The translations under genes were made by a program, and so were the position numbers. From assembly GCA_949358305.1 (NCBI GenBank), contig OX442324.1, forward strand, positions 6,515,575 through 6,579,574: DNA of 64,000 bases. The letters are read 5' to 3'. The DNA comes from Strigamia acuminata. Lineage: Eukaryota > Arthropoda > Chilopoda > Geophilomorpha > Linotaeniidae. Of the stretch, positions 42,239-55,216 are shown one piece after another; the stretch's first letter is position 1; each line of letters begins with the position of its first letter. A model generated the notes under the pieces. The model was not told the origin of the DNA, made no database searches, and saw only the letters and a list, made by a program, of their open reading frames with translations.

Positions 42239-42926
42239 TATCAATAGTTCGGGCTGTCGGTTGTAACCGGTGAGCACGAGAATGCCCAGGTACGCGTACA
42301 GCTCGTCCAGCGCCAGGGGTCGAACCGGCCCACGTGCCCTCTGCCGAGGAAGAGGAGGAGGAGGAGGAGGAGGAGGAGGAGGAGGAAGGGGAGGAAGGGC
42401 TAATTGTCGTCGAGCGGCCGCGTCGGCCGCCCCCCGGTCGCCCGCGGTGAGGCGCACCCTCAGGTCCGCGCACCGCGCCCCGGGTCGGGTGCCGCTGCCA
42501 CCGGCAACGGCCACGACGCTCCCACCGGCAGCAGTCGTCGTCGTCGTCGCCGCCGTCGTTCGTCTGGACTTTGGACCTCGTGGCCGTGGCCGCGACGCGG
42601 CGAGCACCTAGAACGAAAACGAAAACGAAAACGAGCGTGAGAGTGAGTGTCGCGGATCGTCACCGTTGTTTTTTTCTCGGCACCTGCGCTCGCGCCATTT
42701 CCTCCTCTCTCGCCTCTCTCCGGATGGCTCGATTCGTCGCGGTCACGATGAAACGGGCCGCCTCGCCGAACAGCTCCTCGAAGTAATCGAACTCCGAGCT
42801 GCTCGGCACGCAGCGACCGCAGTAGCCGGGCGTCCCGCCGGCGAAACCGACGTCCTGCCGGTACGACGTCGTCGCGGCGACCCACACGCGCGCGCCCGCG
42901 TCCGTTTTGGGGAAACCGTCCGTCAT
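42239..42926 (-). pseudogene. piggyBac-like transposase, N-terminal fragment interrupted by Copia-C
   Basis: ATG 42926; exon 1 42926-42684 (81 codons, donor CAG|GTGCCG), exon 2 from 42607 (acceptor TTCTAG) to 42239 (123 codons), both phase 0. EFDYFEELFGEAARFIV followed by TATNRA, and later LALDELYAYLGILVLTGYNR then QPELL, match the start of the piggyBac-type transposase domain (DDE_Tnp_1_7), where F-x2-F, TNR-A and the E-L-x-x-L/Y-L-G-I-L-x-x-x-G motif are typical. Between them lies a lineage-specific Ala/Pro-rich insert with an 11-proline run from a (GAG)n microsatellite. The catalytic Asp region is absent: Copia-C is inserted just after PELLI. It may be a transposon or a domesticated gene before disruption. 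Confidence 0.65.
42350..42390. repeat. (GAG)n microsatellite inside piggyBac-like exon
   Basis: About 12 GAG triplets. On the minus strand they encode the proline run of the piggyBac-like fragment. Confidence 0.85.
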
Positions 42927-43286
42927 GGCTTAAACGAACGAACGAACGAACGGACGAAACGGTCGTTTAGCCAACCAATCAATTAATCAATTAATTGATT
43001 AATAAATTAATAAACACGAACCGGGAAAGTTGGTCGGTCGGCTGGCTCGTCTTTCTTTATTGGTTTATTTCTCGTTTCTCGTTTCTTTTTCTTTCTTTTT
43101 CGACGATGGTGCGTGCGGATTGAATGACGCCGTCGAGCGGGGTCAAAGGTAGGAATGGGTGTTGTTTTGCTGCGGCGCAAACTCTGTAGAGCGGCACCTG
43201 ACGACGCGGACTGTATTTATAAAAACAAAACGAACCAAATAAATGAATGAATGAATGAATGAATGAATGAATGAATGAATAAAAAT
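42927..43286. other. Flank with (AACG)n and (AATG)n; duplication breakpoint at right end
   Basis: AACG repeats (42,934-42,952), TAATTAAT words, T/C-rich sequence and about ten AATG units (43,238-43,280). No gene was seen. At 43,287 it joins copy 2 in the same AAATAAAATG simple sequence that borders copy 1. Confidence 0.6.
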
Positions 43287-43969
43287 GAAACAAAATAAAA
43301 TGAAACGAATAAACGATCGGCGTTTTGAATCGTGCCGCGTCATGTTGCCCGGTTGCGCCACCGGGTGCCCGCGCAGCGCTCGGCGCTCGGTGTTCGGTGT
43401 TCGGCCCGTCCCGTGAACGGGGAGGAGAAGAACGAAGCGGGGACTACGGGTTCGGGTTAGGCGCCGACGGCGTGGTTGATCGATTATATTTTCTCGCTTT
43501 CTATTTATCTTCTCGTAAGAGTTGTAAAGGCGTATAAAGAATAAACAATTGGAGCGAAAAGTAAACGGTCTTTTTATTTGTGTACATTTGTAAAATTTGA
43601 AAATTTTTCTTAAAACTAAGCGTGAATAAACGAGCGAAAAAAATGAGGCGGGCTCGCGCGACGGGCGACGGGTCTAGTTGTCGCATTAGTCGGTCCTGGT
43701 CGAGGAGCAGTCTGTCTGTCCTTAACGGTCAAAATGAGAATGGCACCGAAGAGACTCCGTACATTATTCGATGTGAAATCTGAAATCTGAAATCTGAAAT
43801 CTGAAATCTGAAAAATCTGAAAAACCTGAAAAACCTGGGACCCGTGAAAACCCGAAATCTGAAAACCGATTGATTGGTCGGTCGATCAATCAATCGATCG
43901 ATCGATCGGTGGACGGTTGGCTGCCTGCCCCACCCACCCGCGACGATTGGCCCCACCGGCCGGCGGTGG

Positions 43970-46900
43970 CCCATTCTCGACTTATTTATTTATTATTTTG
44001 ACCGGCCCGAAGGCCAGTCTGAGACCGAAAAAGCACGGCTGCTTTTACAGAGACGGGTATCAAATACCGCGCCGCTCGGCGGGTACTGTGCGCCGCTCGA
44101 CCGAGCGGCGGGCCCGAGTCCCGAGTTCGATCTGAAAGTGTTGGCAAAACCCATCGAACGTGTTCGGGAAGACTCCCGTCCACAACGACGGCGCGAGACC
44201 CCCGGAAGATGAAAATAAAATACGAAACGGCTCATTTTCTATAAAATTTTTATTCCAACGAATTACGACGAAGATAACCTAATTAACGGTTAAAGCACGG
44301 ACCGCAAAGTCGGTCCCACGACCGAAGAATTAAAATTTTAATCGTCTTTCTTTTTTCGTGTGATATTTTTTTTACCTCGTACCGATCGCCACATCGGACA
44401 CGAGTAGAATGCACGCGACCGCACGCATGCTGCGAGGTTTAGACGGTCGAAGGAATGCCGGTAAGGGAGCTTATTTTCGGGGCGAGTCGTCGGGGCTGCC
44501 GCTGCCGCCGCTGTCGCTCAACGACCCCAACCGCATCTATTCGTCGGGACGGATACGTTCCATTTTCGGACTTATTTATTTATTTATTTATTTATTATTT
44601 TGACCGGCCCGAAGGCCAGTCTGAGACCGTGGCGAAGCAAGGGTCCTTTTATATCGGATACCGCGCCGCTCGGCGGGTACTGTGCGCCGCTCGACCGAGC
44701 GGCGGGCCCGAGTCCCGAGTTCGATCTGAAAGTGTTGGCAAAACCCATCGAACGTGTTCGGGAAGACTCCCGTCCACAACGACGGCGCGAGACCCCCGGA
44801 AGATGAAAATAAAATACGAAACGGCTCATTTTCTATAAAATTTTTATTCCAACGAATTACGACGAAGATAACCTAATTAACGGTTAAAGTACGAACCGCA
44901 AAGTCGGTGCCACGACCGGAGAATTAAAATTTTAATCGTCTTCCTTTCTCTGATGATCTTTTTTTTTTTTACTCCGTACCGATCGCCACGTCGGACACGA
45001 GTAGAATGCACGCGACCGCACGAGCGCTGCGAGGTTTGAACGAACAAACGGATGCCAGCGCAGGACCTTATTTTCGGGGCGATTCGTCCGGGCTGTCGCT
45101 GCCGCTGACGCCGCTCAACGACACCACCTGCCCCTATTCTGGCCGGGACGGGGACGTTCTATTTCCGATTTATTCATTTATTTGTTATTTTGACCGGCCC
45201 GAAGGCCAGTCTGAGACCGAGACCCACCGACCGACCATTGGATGGTAGGCGACTCGACCAACAGAAAATGGCGACGAACATTTTAGGAGACGGAACCACA
45301 CCAACGACCGACCGGCCATTTGGTACTCAACAGGTACTCCAGTCTCGATCTGAAAAACGTCCGCAATGTCTATCGGATGCGATGACCGGGACTCGCATCG
45401 ACTGCGACGGTACACGGTCCCTGGGAAATGATTTAAAAATGTAAAACGACGATTATTTTGTAAAACTTTTATTCGAATCTGCCACAACGAAGATAACCTA
45501 ATTAACGGTTAAAGCACGAACCGCAAAGTCGGTGCCACGACTGGAGAATTAAAATTTTAATCGTCTTCCTTTCTCTGATGATCTTTTTTTTTTTTACTCC
45601 GTACCGATCGCCACGTCGGACACGAGTAGAATGCACGCGACCGCACGAGCGCTGCGAGGTTTGAACGAACGAACGGATGCCGGCGCAGGACCTTATTTTC
45701 GGGGCGAGTTAGTCGTCGGGGCTGTCGCTGCCGCTGACGTCGCTGCCGCTGACGTCGCTCAACGACGCCACCCACCCTTATTCTCGCCGGGACGGGTGCG
45801 ACCTATTTCCGATCCATTTATTTATTTATTTATTTATTTATTATTTTGACCGGCCCGAAGGCCAGTCTGAGACCGAGACCGCTCTCGGAGACCCGTCGAC
45901 AAAATCACTGGCTGGAGCGTGCATCGGACCGACGACCGATAAACGGATGGGTGAAAAAATGCCAGTGGTCCGCACCGATCGTCGGGGCGTGAATGTCGAC
46001 CTCTCACATCGGTCTCGATCCGAAAGCACTCACGGGGTCAATTGAACGCACCGAAGGCGACTGCCATCGAATACGACGGCGCAAGACCCCCGGGAGGTGA
46101 AAATAAAATGCGGAGCGGCGGGTTTCCTATAAAATTTTTATTGCGATAAAGTGCGACGAAGATAACCTAATTAACGGTTAAAACGCAAACCACAAAGTCG
46201 GTTCCACGACCGGAGAATTAAAATTTTAATCGTCTTTCCTTTTGCGTGTAATATTTTTTTTTTTACCCCGTACCGATCGCCACACCGGACACGAGTAGAA
46301 TGCACGCGACCGCACGCGCGCTGCGAGGTTTAGACGGACGAAGAAATGCCGGTGCGGGAGCTTATTTTCGGGGCGAGTCGTCGGGGCTACCGCCGCCGCT
46401 GCCGCCGCTCAACGAGCCCAACTGTCACTATTCGTCGGGATGGATGCGTTTTGTTCCCGACTTATTTATCTATTTATTAATTTTTTTCTTTTTTTTTGAC
46501 CGGCCCGAAGGCCAGTCTGAGACCGAGAGGCGGGAGACGCGTATCGCCGTTGGAACCAACAGCATCATAGAATGCAAGAACCCGGCTACCGCGACTCGTA
46601 CAGATTGAGTGCAAAGAGTTAACTACTGACCTCGAAAGGAAGACTAGCAAACAAGCTGTACGATCGATTGGTCTAAAAATGCTCACAAAACCCATCGAGT
46701 GCAGTGATATAAACTCGCGTCGACTACGTTGGTGCAGCGTGTATTGCGAGATGAAATTTAAATCGTAAACCAATTGAGACGTTCACGATCTTGTTTCACG
46801 CAACATCTACCACGAAAATCTAATTAATGACTGGATCACATGACACAAAATTAATTCTACGACCGGGAAATCGATTTCTATTTTTTAAAGACTTTTATTT

Positions 46901-49406
46901 AACTCGGCGCGAGATTCTACCTACAAACGATAAACGCATCCTTTTTATTTTCTTGTTGTCGTCTCGAGAGTCTGTGGATCTACAACCTGGCCTAATCTGA
47001 CCTAATTCAAATCTAAATTTGAATCTGAATTTTGCGTTTTCTTTATTGTTTCAACATTATAGGAGTTTCTTTTTGTTAAACAGTTATATTTTTAATTCTT
47101 GTTGGTTGTTAATTGCGTCCTGGTGCGTTGCCATAAACACCAAACACTTCGCGGACATTCATCCACGTTGACGGACATCATTACCGACGCCCGCGCCAAA
47201 AGCCCGTGTCGCGCTCACCCCCATCGCATCACGTGCATTATCGCGCGTCGTAACGCGCTCAAACGCGTAGATCGCGAGCAAAGACACACTCATGTCCATA
47301 TGTTGCTGAGGACTTTGCTCACGGTCGCGCGTCGACGTCGAAACGTGTCGAAACAAGCCGAAAAATGCAGGCAACCACGCGCGCGTCATGGGGTTTAAAT
47401 AAGCGAACGGATGTCGGTGCGGAAACTTATTTTCGGGACGAGTCGTTAGGGCTGCTGTCGTCGCCGCTCAACGGCCCCAACTGCTCCCATTCGCCGGTAG
47501 ACCGAGCGAGAACGGGTGCGTTCTATTTCCGATTCATTTATTTATTATTTTGACCGACCCGAAGGCCAGTCTGAGACCGAGAGAGGTGTTTGTTTAGAAA
47601 GGACCCCCTATCGCCATACGCGAGAACCCGGCTACCACGCCGCTCGGCGGGTACTGCGCCGCTCGACCAAGCGGCGGGCCCGAGTTCCGCATTCGATCTG
47701 AAAGCGTTCGTGAAGCCCGTTGAACGTGTTCGGAGAGACTTCCGTCGACTATGACGGCGCCAGACCACCGTGAGATGAAAATAAAATACGAAACGGCTGA
47801 TTTTCTGTGAAATTTTTATTACGACGAGTTGCGACGAAGATAACCTAATTAACGGTTAAAGCACGAACCGCAAAGTCGGTTCCACGACCGGAGAACTAAA
47901 ATTTTAATCGTCTTTCCTTTTGCGTGTAATATTTTTTTTTTACCCCGTACCGATCGCCACACCGGACACGAGTAGAATGCACGCGACCGCACGCGCGCTG
48001 CGAGGTTTAGACGGACGAAGAAATGCCGGTGCGGGAGCCTTTTTTCGGGGCGAGTCGTCGGGGCTACCGCCGCCGCTGCCGCCGCTCAACGACGCCACCC
48101 GCCCCTAGTCTCGCCGGGACGGGAGCGTTCTATTTCCGATTTATTCATTTATTTGTTATTTTGACCGGCCCGAAGGCCAGTCTGAGCCCGAGACCGATTG
48201 GGGACCTGTCGACCACCCATTTGGTGCACAAGCATAAATACCGCACCACCGACCGATCCTCGGGTGGGAGAGGCGAATGCCATCTTGTCATCCAACGGGG
48301 ATCGAGCGGCGCACGAGACGGGGGCGACGGCCCTCTCACTTTGGTCTCGATCTGAGGATCCCCTCAAAATCCGTAGAACGCGATGATTGAAACTAACGCC
48401 TACTACGACGGCACGAGACCCCCGGAAGATGAAAATAAAATGCATAACGGCTGATTTTCTATAAAAATTTTATTCCAACGAATTACGACGAAGATAACCT
48501 AATTAACGGTTAAAGCACGAGCCGCAAAGTCGGTGCCACGACCGGAGAATTAAAATTTTAATCGTCTTTCCTTTTTCGGGTGATCTATGCCGATCGCCAC
48601 ATCGGACACGAGTAGAATGCACGCGACCGCACGCGCACTGCGAGGTTTAGACGAGCAAACGGATGCCGGCGCGGGAGCTTATCTTTTGCGACGAGTCGTC
48701 GGGGTTGCCGCTGCCACCACCACCGCCACCGTCCAGCGACCCCAACCGCCTTTATTCGCCGACTCGTTTATTTATTTATTTATTTATTTATTTATTTGTT
48801 TATTTTTTTTGACCGGCCCGAAGGCCGGTCTGAGACCGAGAGGTGCTCTCGACAAAGATGTGTCCACCGTTGGATGCAAGAACTCGGGTACCGCGCCACT
48901 CGACGGGTACTGCGCCGCTCGGACGAGCCACGGCCCCTCGTTCCGCTGGCGATCTGGAAACTCCCACAAAGTCCGTCGAACGCATCGAGCGAGACTCGCT
49001 CCGATTATGACGGCGCAAGACCCCCGAAAGATGAAAATGAAATACGGAAATGTCAATTTTCCGTAAAAATTTTATTCCGATAAATTGCGACGACGATAAT
49101 CTAATTAACGATTAAAGCACGAACCGCGAAGTCGGTTCCACAACCGGAGAATTAAAATTTTAATCGTCTTTCTTTTTCGTGTGATATTTTTTTTACCTCG
49201 TACCGGTCGCTACATCGGACACGAGTAGAATGCACGCGACCGCACGCGCTGCGAGGATTAGACGGACGAAGGACGCACGAAGGGATGCCGACGCGGGACT
49301 TTATTTTCGGGGCGAGTCATCGAGGTTGCCGCTGCCGCCGCCACTCACTCGACGACCCCAGCTGCCACTATTCGCCGGGACGAACGCGTTCTATTTCCCG
49401 ACCTAC

Positions 49407-49457
<51 letters not shown>

Positions 49458-50418
49458 TTCATTTATTTATTTATTTATTTATTTTGACCGACCCGAAGGC
49501 CAGTCTGAGACCGACGAAGCAAGGGAGGTTTAAAAAAGACGGGTATCGGATACCGTGCCGCTCGGCGGGTACTGGCGCCGCTCGACCGAGCGACGGGCCC
49601 GAGTTCCGCATTCGATCTGAAAGTGTCGGCAAAACCCATCGAACGTGTTCGGGAAGACTCCCGTCCACAACGACGGCGCGAGACCCCCGGAAGATGAAAA
49701 TAAAATACGAAACGGCTGATTTTCTGTGAAATTTTTATTACGACGAGTTGCGACGAAGATAACCTAATTAACGGTTAAAGCACGAACCGCAAAGTCGGTT
49801 CCACGACCGGAGAATTAAAACTTTAATCGTCTTTCTTTTTCGGGTGATCTTTTTTTTACTCTGTACCGATCGCCACACCGGACACGAGTAGAATGCACGC
49901 GACCGCACGCGCTGCGAGGTTTAGACGGACGAAGGAATGCTGGTGCGGGAGCTTATTTTCGGGGCGAGTCGTCGGGGCTACCGCCGCCGCTGCCGCCGCT
50001 CAACGACGCCACCCGCCCCTAGTCTCGCCGGGACGGGGGCGTTCTATTTTCGATTTATTCATTTATTTGTTATTTTGACCGGCCCGAAGGCCAGTCCGAG
50101 ACCGTGACGAAGCAAGGGAGTTATTTGATCGGATACCGCGCCGCTCGGCGGGTACTGGCGCCGCTCGACCGAGCGGCGGGCCCGAGTTCCGCGTCCGATC
50201 TGAAAGCATTCGCGAAGCCCGTCGAACGTGTTCGGGAAGACTCCCGTCCACAACGACGACGCGAGACCCTCGGAAGATGAAAATAAAATACGATACGGCC
50301 GATTTTCTATAAAATTTTTATCCCGATAAGTCACGACGAAGATAATCCAATTAACCGTTAAAGCACGGGTCGCGGAGTCGATTCCACGACCGGGGAATCA
50401 AATTTCGACTGTCTGTCT
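43970..50418. repeat. T1 tandem repeat array (copy 2, uninterrupted)
   Basis: Unit starts (ATGCACGCGACC) at 44409, 45006, 45631, 46300, 47365 (diverged), 47977, 48617, 49230 and 49893. Spacing between 47977 and 48617 is 640 bp, showing the array as it was before Copia-A insertion. The long (TTTA)n tract is at about 49,396-49,483. Confidence 0.92.
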
Positions 50419-50763
50419 TCCCCCGTTACCCGTTTTTTAATTCCGAGCGATGTCCGGCGCGCGCCCGTTCGCTCCCTCCCTCTACCCGGAATAGACAGAC
50501 GTGAGAACGGAGCAAAATCTCTGACCTCGGCCCGTCCCGCCGCTAGTTTATTTATTTTCGACTTATTTATTTATTTATTTATTTATTTATCTATTTATTA
50601 TTTTGTTTGTTTATTTAATTATTCTATTTCATTTTATTTTTTTAATGAATTATTATTATTATTGTTGTTTAGCTAGAAGTATGCTACGTCGCGTGTCATT
50701 ATCGCCATTGTTATCACCGGGCGTCGCGTCGGTTCATTCGCCAAAATCAGACAGACAGACACA

Positions 50764-52041
50764 ATGGACGCGACACGCGCTTCGCACACGGAGGTAAATT
50801 ATTAAACCATTACTTGTAAAATGTTATTTTGTCAATTGGCCGCGTTCGCGTTTTGCGTGCGCAGAATGCACGAACTCACCGAGTTACTCGCGTAAACGTT
50901 AGCGTCGCCGTTGTTCTCGTCGCTAGACGAAACGACCAATTTGACGAATGGACGAACGAGTTTAACGAATTTGATAAAACTTAACGAGTGGACGAGATTA
51001 ACGAATGAATGAATAAATAAAAAAAAATAAAGAAATAAATAGGCGTTTGTTTCGGGGCAATTCGTATAGTGCAACGAGTCGTGCGGTGAAACTATAGCGC
51101 CCCCCTCTCGCTCGTCCTTCGGTCTCTTTTCCTCACCTCCACCCCTTCTTCTTTCGGTTTTACCGCGCTCGCGCTTCGATTTAATTCAATTTAATTTAAT
51201 TTATTCCTTCTCTACAGATGCCGATCGAAAACGAGAGCGAGAGTGGGAGCGAGAACGAGGCGCTGACGCAGCTGCAGCCGCCGCAGTCGCAGCTACCGTC
51301 GCAACCACCGTCACCGGGGACGTCGGAGACGCCGACGCAGCCACAGTCGCCGGAGACGCAGCGAACGGTAAAGCGTCCCGGGGAAGCGGGCGATCCGGCG
51401 CCAACCAAAAAGGTATCCCGTCAAGATTGTCGTCGTTCATTCGTCTATTCATTCGCCTATTCCCCCTCCATTTTCCAGCCGCGTCAAGACGGAGAATCGT
51501 CGCCAGCGCGCGTCGTCGCCTCGTCGTCGAGCGACGCCGTCCCATCTACGTCGTCCGCCGCTCCCTTGTCGGGCGGGCTGGAGGCTCCGGCAAAGACAGT
51601 GGCGGAGGAGGGAGAGGGCGAAGAAGGAGGAGAGGGAGGAGAAGGAGAAGAAGAGGAAGAAGAAGAAGATGAAGAGGAAGAGGAGGAAGAGAGCGACGAC
51701 CGAGACGTCGCCGATGGAGTCGAGTTGCTCCCGGCTGGAGGCCCCGTGTTCTCGCGTTTGGCGTTGGACGCGCACCGCGCTATAGTTAGAATGCTGATGC
51801 GCATGGTGAGTGAGTCAGTCGGTGGAAAACGTTCACCGTGCATGTACGCACCTTTTTTTCCCCGTATTTCGACAAACATTCGTTTTTTTTTTTTTTTTTT
51901 TTTTTTTAGCCGCCACCCAACACTGGTGGCTCCTCCGACGCACCGGCGGTTACCCGCGAGTCGAAGAAACGGGACAGTGAGCGAATTCTCCACTAAGCGC
52001 CTCTTCGAATACTCATCTTTTCTTCTCTCATTTCAGAATAG
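50764..52041 (+). CDS. Small acidic, low-complexity protein, five exons (copy 2)
   Basis: Duplicate of the gene at 18176-19453. Exons are 50764-50793, 51218-51412, 51479-51805, 51910-51976 and 52037-52041, with the same start, splice sites, poly-acidic tract and KKRDK end. I saw no difference in the coding sequence. Function is not recognised; a disordered nuclear protein is the best inference from composition (Ser/Pro/Gln-rich start, ~20-residue acidic run, basic tail). If both copies are real, this is a very recent paralogue pair; if the duplication is an assembly effect, they are alleles. Confidence 0.62.
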
Positions 52042-52293
52042 ATGGATAGGCAGATAAAGGCGACATCGAGGATCGAAACGGCCAATATTTCATTTTATTT
52101 CATTTCATTTCATCTTTATTTTATTTTATTTTATTTTATTTTATTTTATTTTTTTATGTATTCGATTTGTTTATTAATTTGTTTGTTTGTTTTCATTTGT
52201 TTTCATCGATTCGTTTAAAATGCTAGACGAATAAAAAATAAATAAATAGATAAACGAACTCGGTTGTTGTTGCGTGGCTTCTTTAAGCGAGCT

Positions 52294-54303
52294 CGGGGTT
52301 GCCTCGCACGCACGAGGGGCGCACCGGTAGTTACTTCCGTGGTGTTGCGCCGTGCACACCGTGCGCCGACGGTAGTTTGCGCGCATTGTCTGTCGCGCGA
52401 CCCACTCGGTCTATCGGTACGGAGGCATCGTCGTGGTTCGTATTTTGGAGCGGCCGTGTCTGGCCTCGAGAGGGAGAGGAGGGGGAGGAGGAGGAGGGAG
52501 GGGAGACGGTGACAAATATTTATTTTGAAACAAATTACCGGGACTACCGGCGCTCGTTGGCGCCCGTTGTCCCGTGCGGGCCGTTAACGGGCCGCCGACG
52601 ATCCCGCAACGGCCCCGTAACGGCCCGTACGGGCCGTTAACGGGCCGCACGAGGTTGGCGAGGCCGCCGCACGGGCCGCCGACGGTCCCGTAACGACCCC
52701 GTTAACGGCCCGTGCGGGCCGTTAACGGGCCGCCGACGGTCCCGTCACGATCCCGTAACGGCCCGTACAAGCCGTTAACGGGCCGCCGACGGTCCCGTCA
52801 CGATCCCGTCACGGCCCGTGCGGGCCGTTAACGGGCCGCCAACGGTCCCGTCACGATCCCGTCACGGCTCGTGCGGGCCGTTAACGGGCCGCCGACGGTC
52901 CCGTCACGATCCCGTCACGGCCCGTGCGGGCCGTTAACGGGCTGCCGACGGTCCCGTCACGATCCCGTCAACGGCCCGCATGGAATCGTACGGGCCGTTA
53001 ACGGGCCGCCGACGGTCCCGTCACGGTCCCGTCACGATCCCGTAACGGCCCGTACAAGCCGTTAACGGGCCGCCGACGGTCCCGTCACGATCCCGTCACG
53101 GCCCGTGCGGGCCGTTAACGGGCCGCCGACGGTCCCGTCACGATCCCGTCACGGCCCGTGCGGGCCGTTAACGGGCCGCCGACGGTCCCGTCACGATCCC
53201 GTCACGGCCCGTGCGGGCCGTTAACGGGCCGCCAACGGTCCCGTCACGATCCCGTCACGGCCCGTGCGGGCCGTTAACGGGCCGCCGACGGTCCCGTCAC
53301 GATCCCGTCACGGCCTGTGCGGGCCGTTAACGGGCCGTTAACGGGCCGTTAACGGGCCGTTAACGGCCCGTTAACGGCGTAAAACCAAAAACAGGATTCG
53401 AGATTAATGTCTATGAATGTTGTACGCGTTTTCACGTACGTGTTGTCGGTTGTTGATTTTTTCGATTTACGCCGTAACGGCCCGTTAACGGCCCGTTAAC
53501 GGCCCGTCAACGGCCCGTCAACGGCCCGCATGGAGTCGTACGGGCCGTTAACGGGATCGTGACGGTCCCGTCACGATCCCGTCACGGCCCGTGCGGGCCG
53601 TTAACGGGCCGCCGACAGTCCCGTCACGATCCCGTCACGGCCTTCGTTCCCGGACTTCGGCTCGCCGACGGCCCGTACGACCTCACGCGGGCCGTTAACG
53701 GGCCGTTAACGGGCCGTTAACGGCCCGTTAACGGCCCGTTAACGGCGTAAAACCAAAAACAGGATTCGAGATTAATGTCTATGAATGTTGTACGCGTTTT
53801 CACGTACGTGTTGTCGGTTGTTGATTTTTTCGATTTACGCCGTTAACGGCCCGTTAACGGCCCGTTAACGGCCCGTCAACGGCCCGCATGGAGTCGTACG
53901 GGCCGTTAACGGGCCGCCGACGGTCCCGTCACGGTCCCGTCACGGCGCGTGCGGGCCGTTAACGGGCCGCCAACGGTCCCGTCACGATCCCGTCACGGCC
54001 CGTGCGGGCCGTTAACGGGCCGCCGACGGTCCCGTCACGATCCCGTCACGGCCTGTGCGGGCCGTTAACGGCCCGTTAACGGCGTAAAACCAAAAACAGG
54101 ATTCGAGATTAATGTCTATGAATGTTGTACGCGTTTTCACGTACGTGTTGTCGGTTGTTGATTTTTTCGATTTACGCCGTAACGGCCCGTTAACGGCCCG
54201 TCAACGGCCCGCATGGAGTCGTTCGGGCCGTTAACGGGCCGCCGACGGTCCCGTCACGATCCCGTAACGGCCCGTTACGGCCAAGGGCCGTAACGGGATA
54301 ACT
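52294..54303. repeat. Satellite modules C and CG-rich 53-bp array, inverted arm (copy 2)
   Basis: Equivalent to 19706-21715. Three 98-bp spacers are at 53376-53473, 53744-53841 and 54081-54178. Followed by module A without interruption. Confidence 0.94.
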
Positions 54304-55216
54304 GAGAGAGTCGGGTGCGAGACCACGTGACCCGGAGTGTGGTTTTTGGGGGCGAGGGCCGTCCTCCGACCGCGCCGTGACGCGCCCCGGGTCGGATCAA
54401 GAGGCGACCCGGTCGGAAACCGAACCTCGGGGTTCCTCGGGGCGTGGTTTTTTGGGGACGGGGGGAGGGGGGGATTGGGTCGCGTGCTCCGACCGCGCCG
54501 CAACGCGCCGTGGGTCGGTCACCAACCTTTGTCAATATTTTATAAATTTCCACGGAATTTCAACAATGTTTTACATAAGTCCGTCAAATCGGGCAGAAAT
54601 ATCCCGTACAATGTCGCTGCAATTCTGTGGAAATTTATCAGATATTGACAAAATTCGGTGACGGGCGGAAGGGCGATTCCCGGGCGGAAGAGAGAGAGAG
54701 AGAGAGAAAGGGGGGACGGCCGGCGCCTACGCCGACGGGGCGCGGAGGGCGAGTGCACTGTTCACGCATGTGGGCGCGTGTGGACGCTCGATTTACTGGC
54801 GCGTTGGACAAGTCAAAAAAAATTTCCCAATGTCTGACAAAAATTCCATCGAATCACGGCAATATTTGACAACACTTGCACAGATTTTTAGCAACATTCA
54901 CCGGCGAGGTCGTTGATGAACTCGCTTTACCCCGATGAATCTCGCGCGACAACAACCCTGCGAAAATACCAAATCTCGTACGAATAATAAACACGGCGCA
55001 AACCGCACAAAAATCCACGACATAAAATCGAATGTCGTCTATCGGCACTCTCAGCATTCCCCCGGACATTTTCCGGAAGAGTTTGGTCCGGCCGGAATCC
55101 GAGGAATAGTCACTCCCAAAGTGCGGATTTTGCGGGTGCACTCGCTTCCGAAGGATAGGCAAAGCAGGCGTGCGGACGCGACGCCCGGACGCGGCCGGAC
55201 GGGGACCAGTCGGCGC
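54304..55216. repeat. Satellite module A (inverted), uninterrupted, with fold-back element (copy 2)
   Basis: Shows the continuous target of Copia-B: CCTCGGGGTTCCTCGG at about 54,426-54,441. The fold-back element is at about 54,525-54,661 and the (GA)n run at about 54,690-54,707. Confidence 0.9.
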
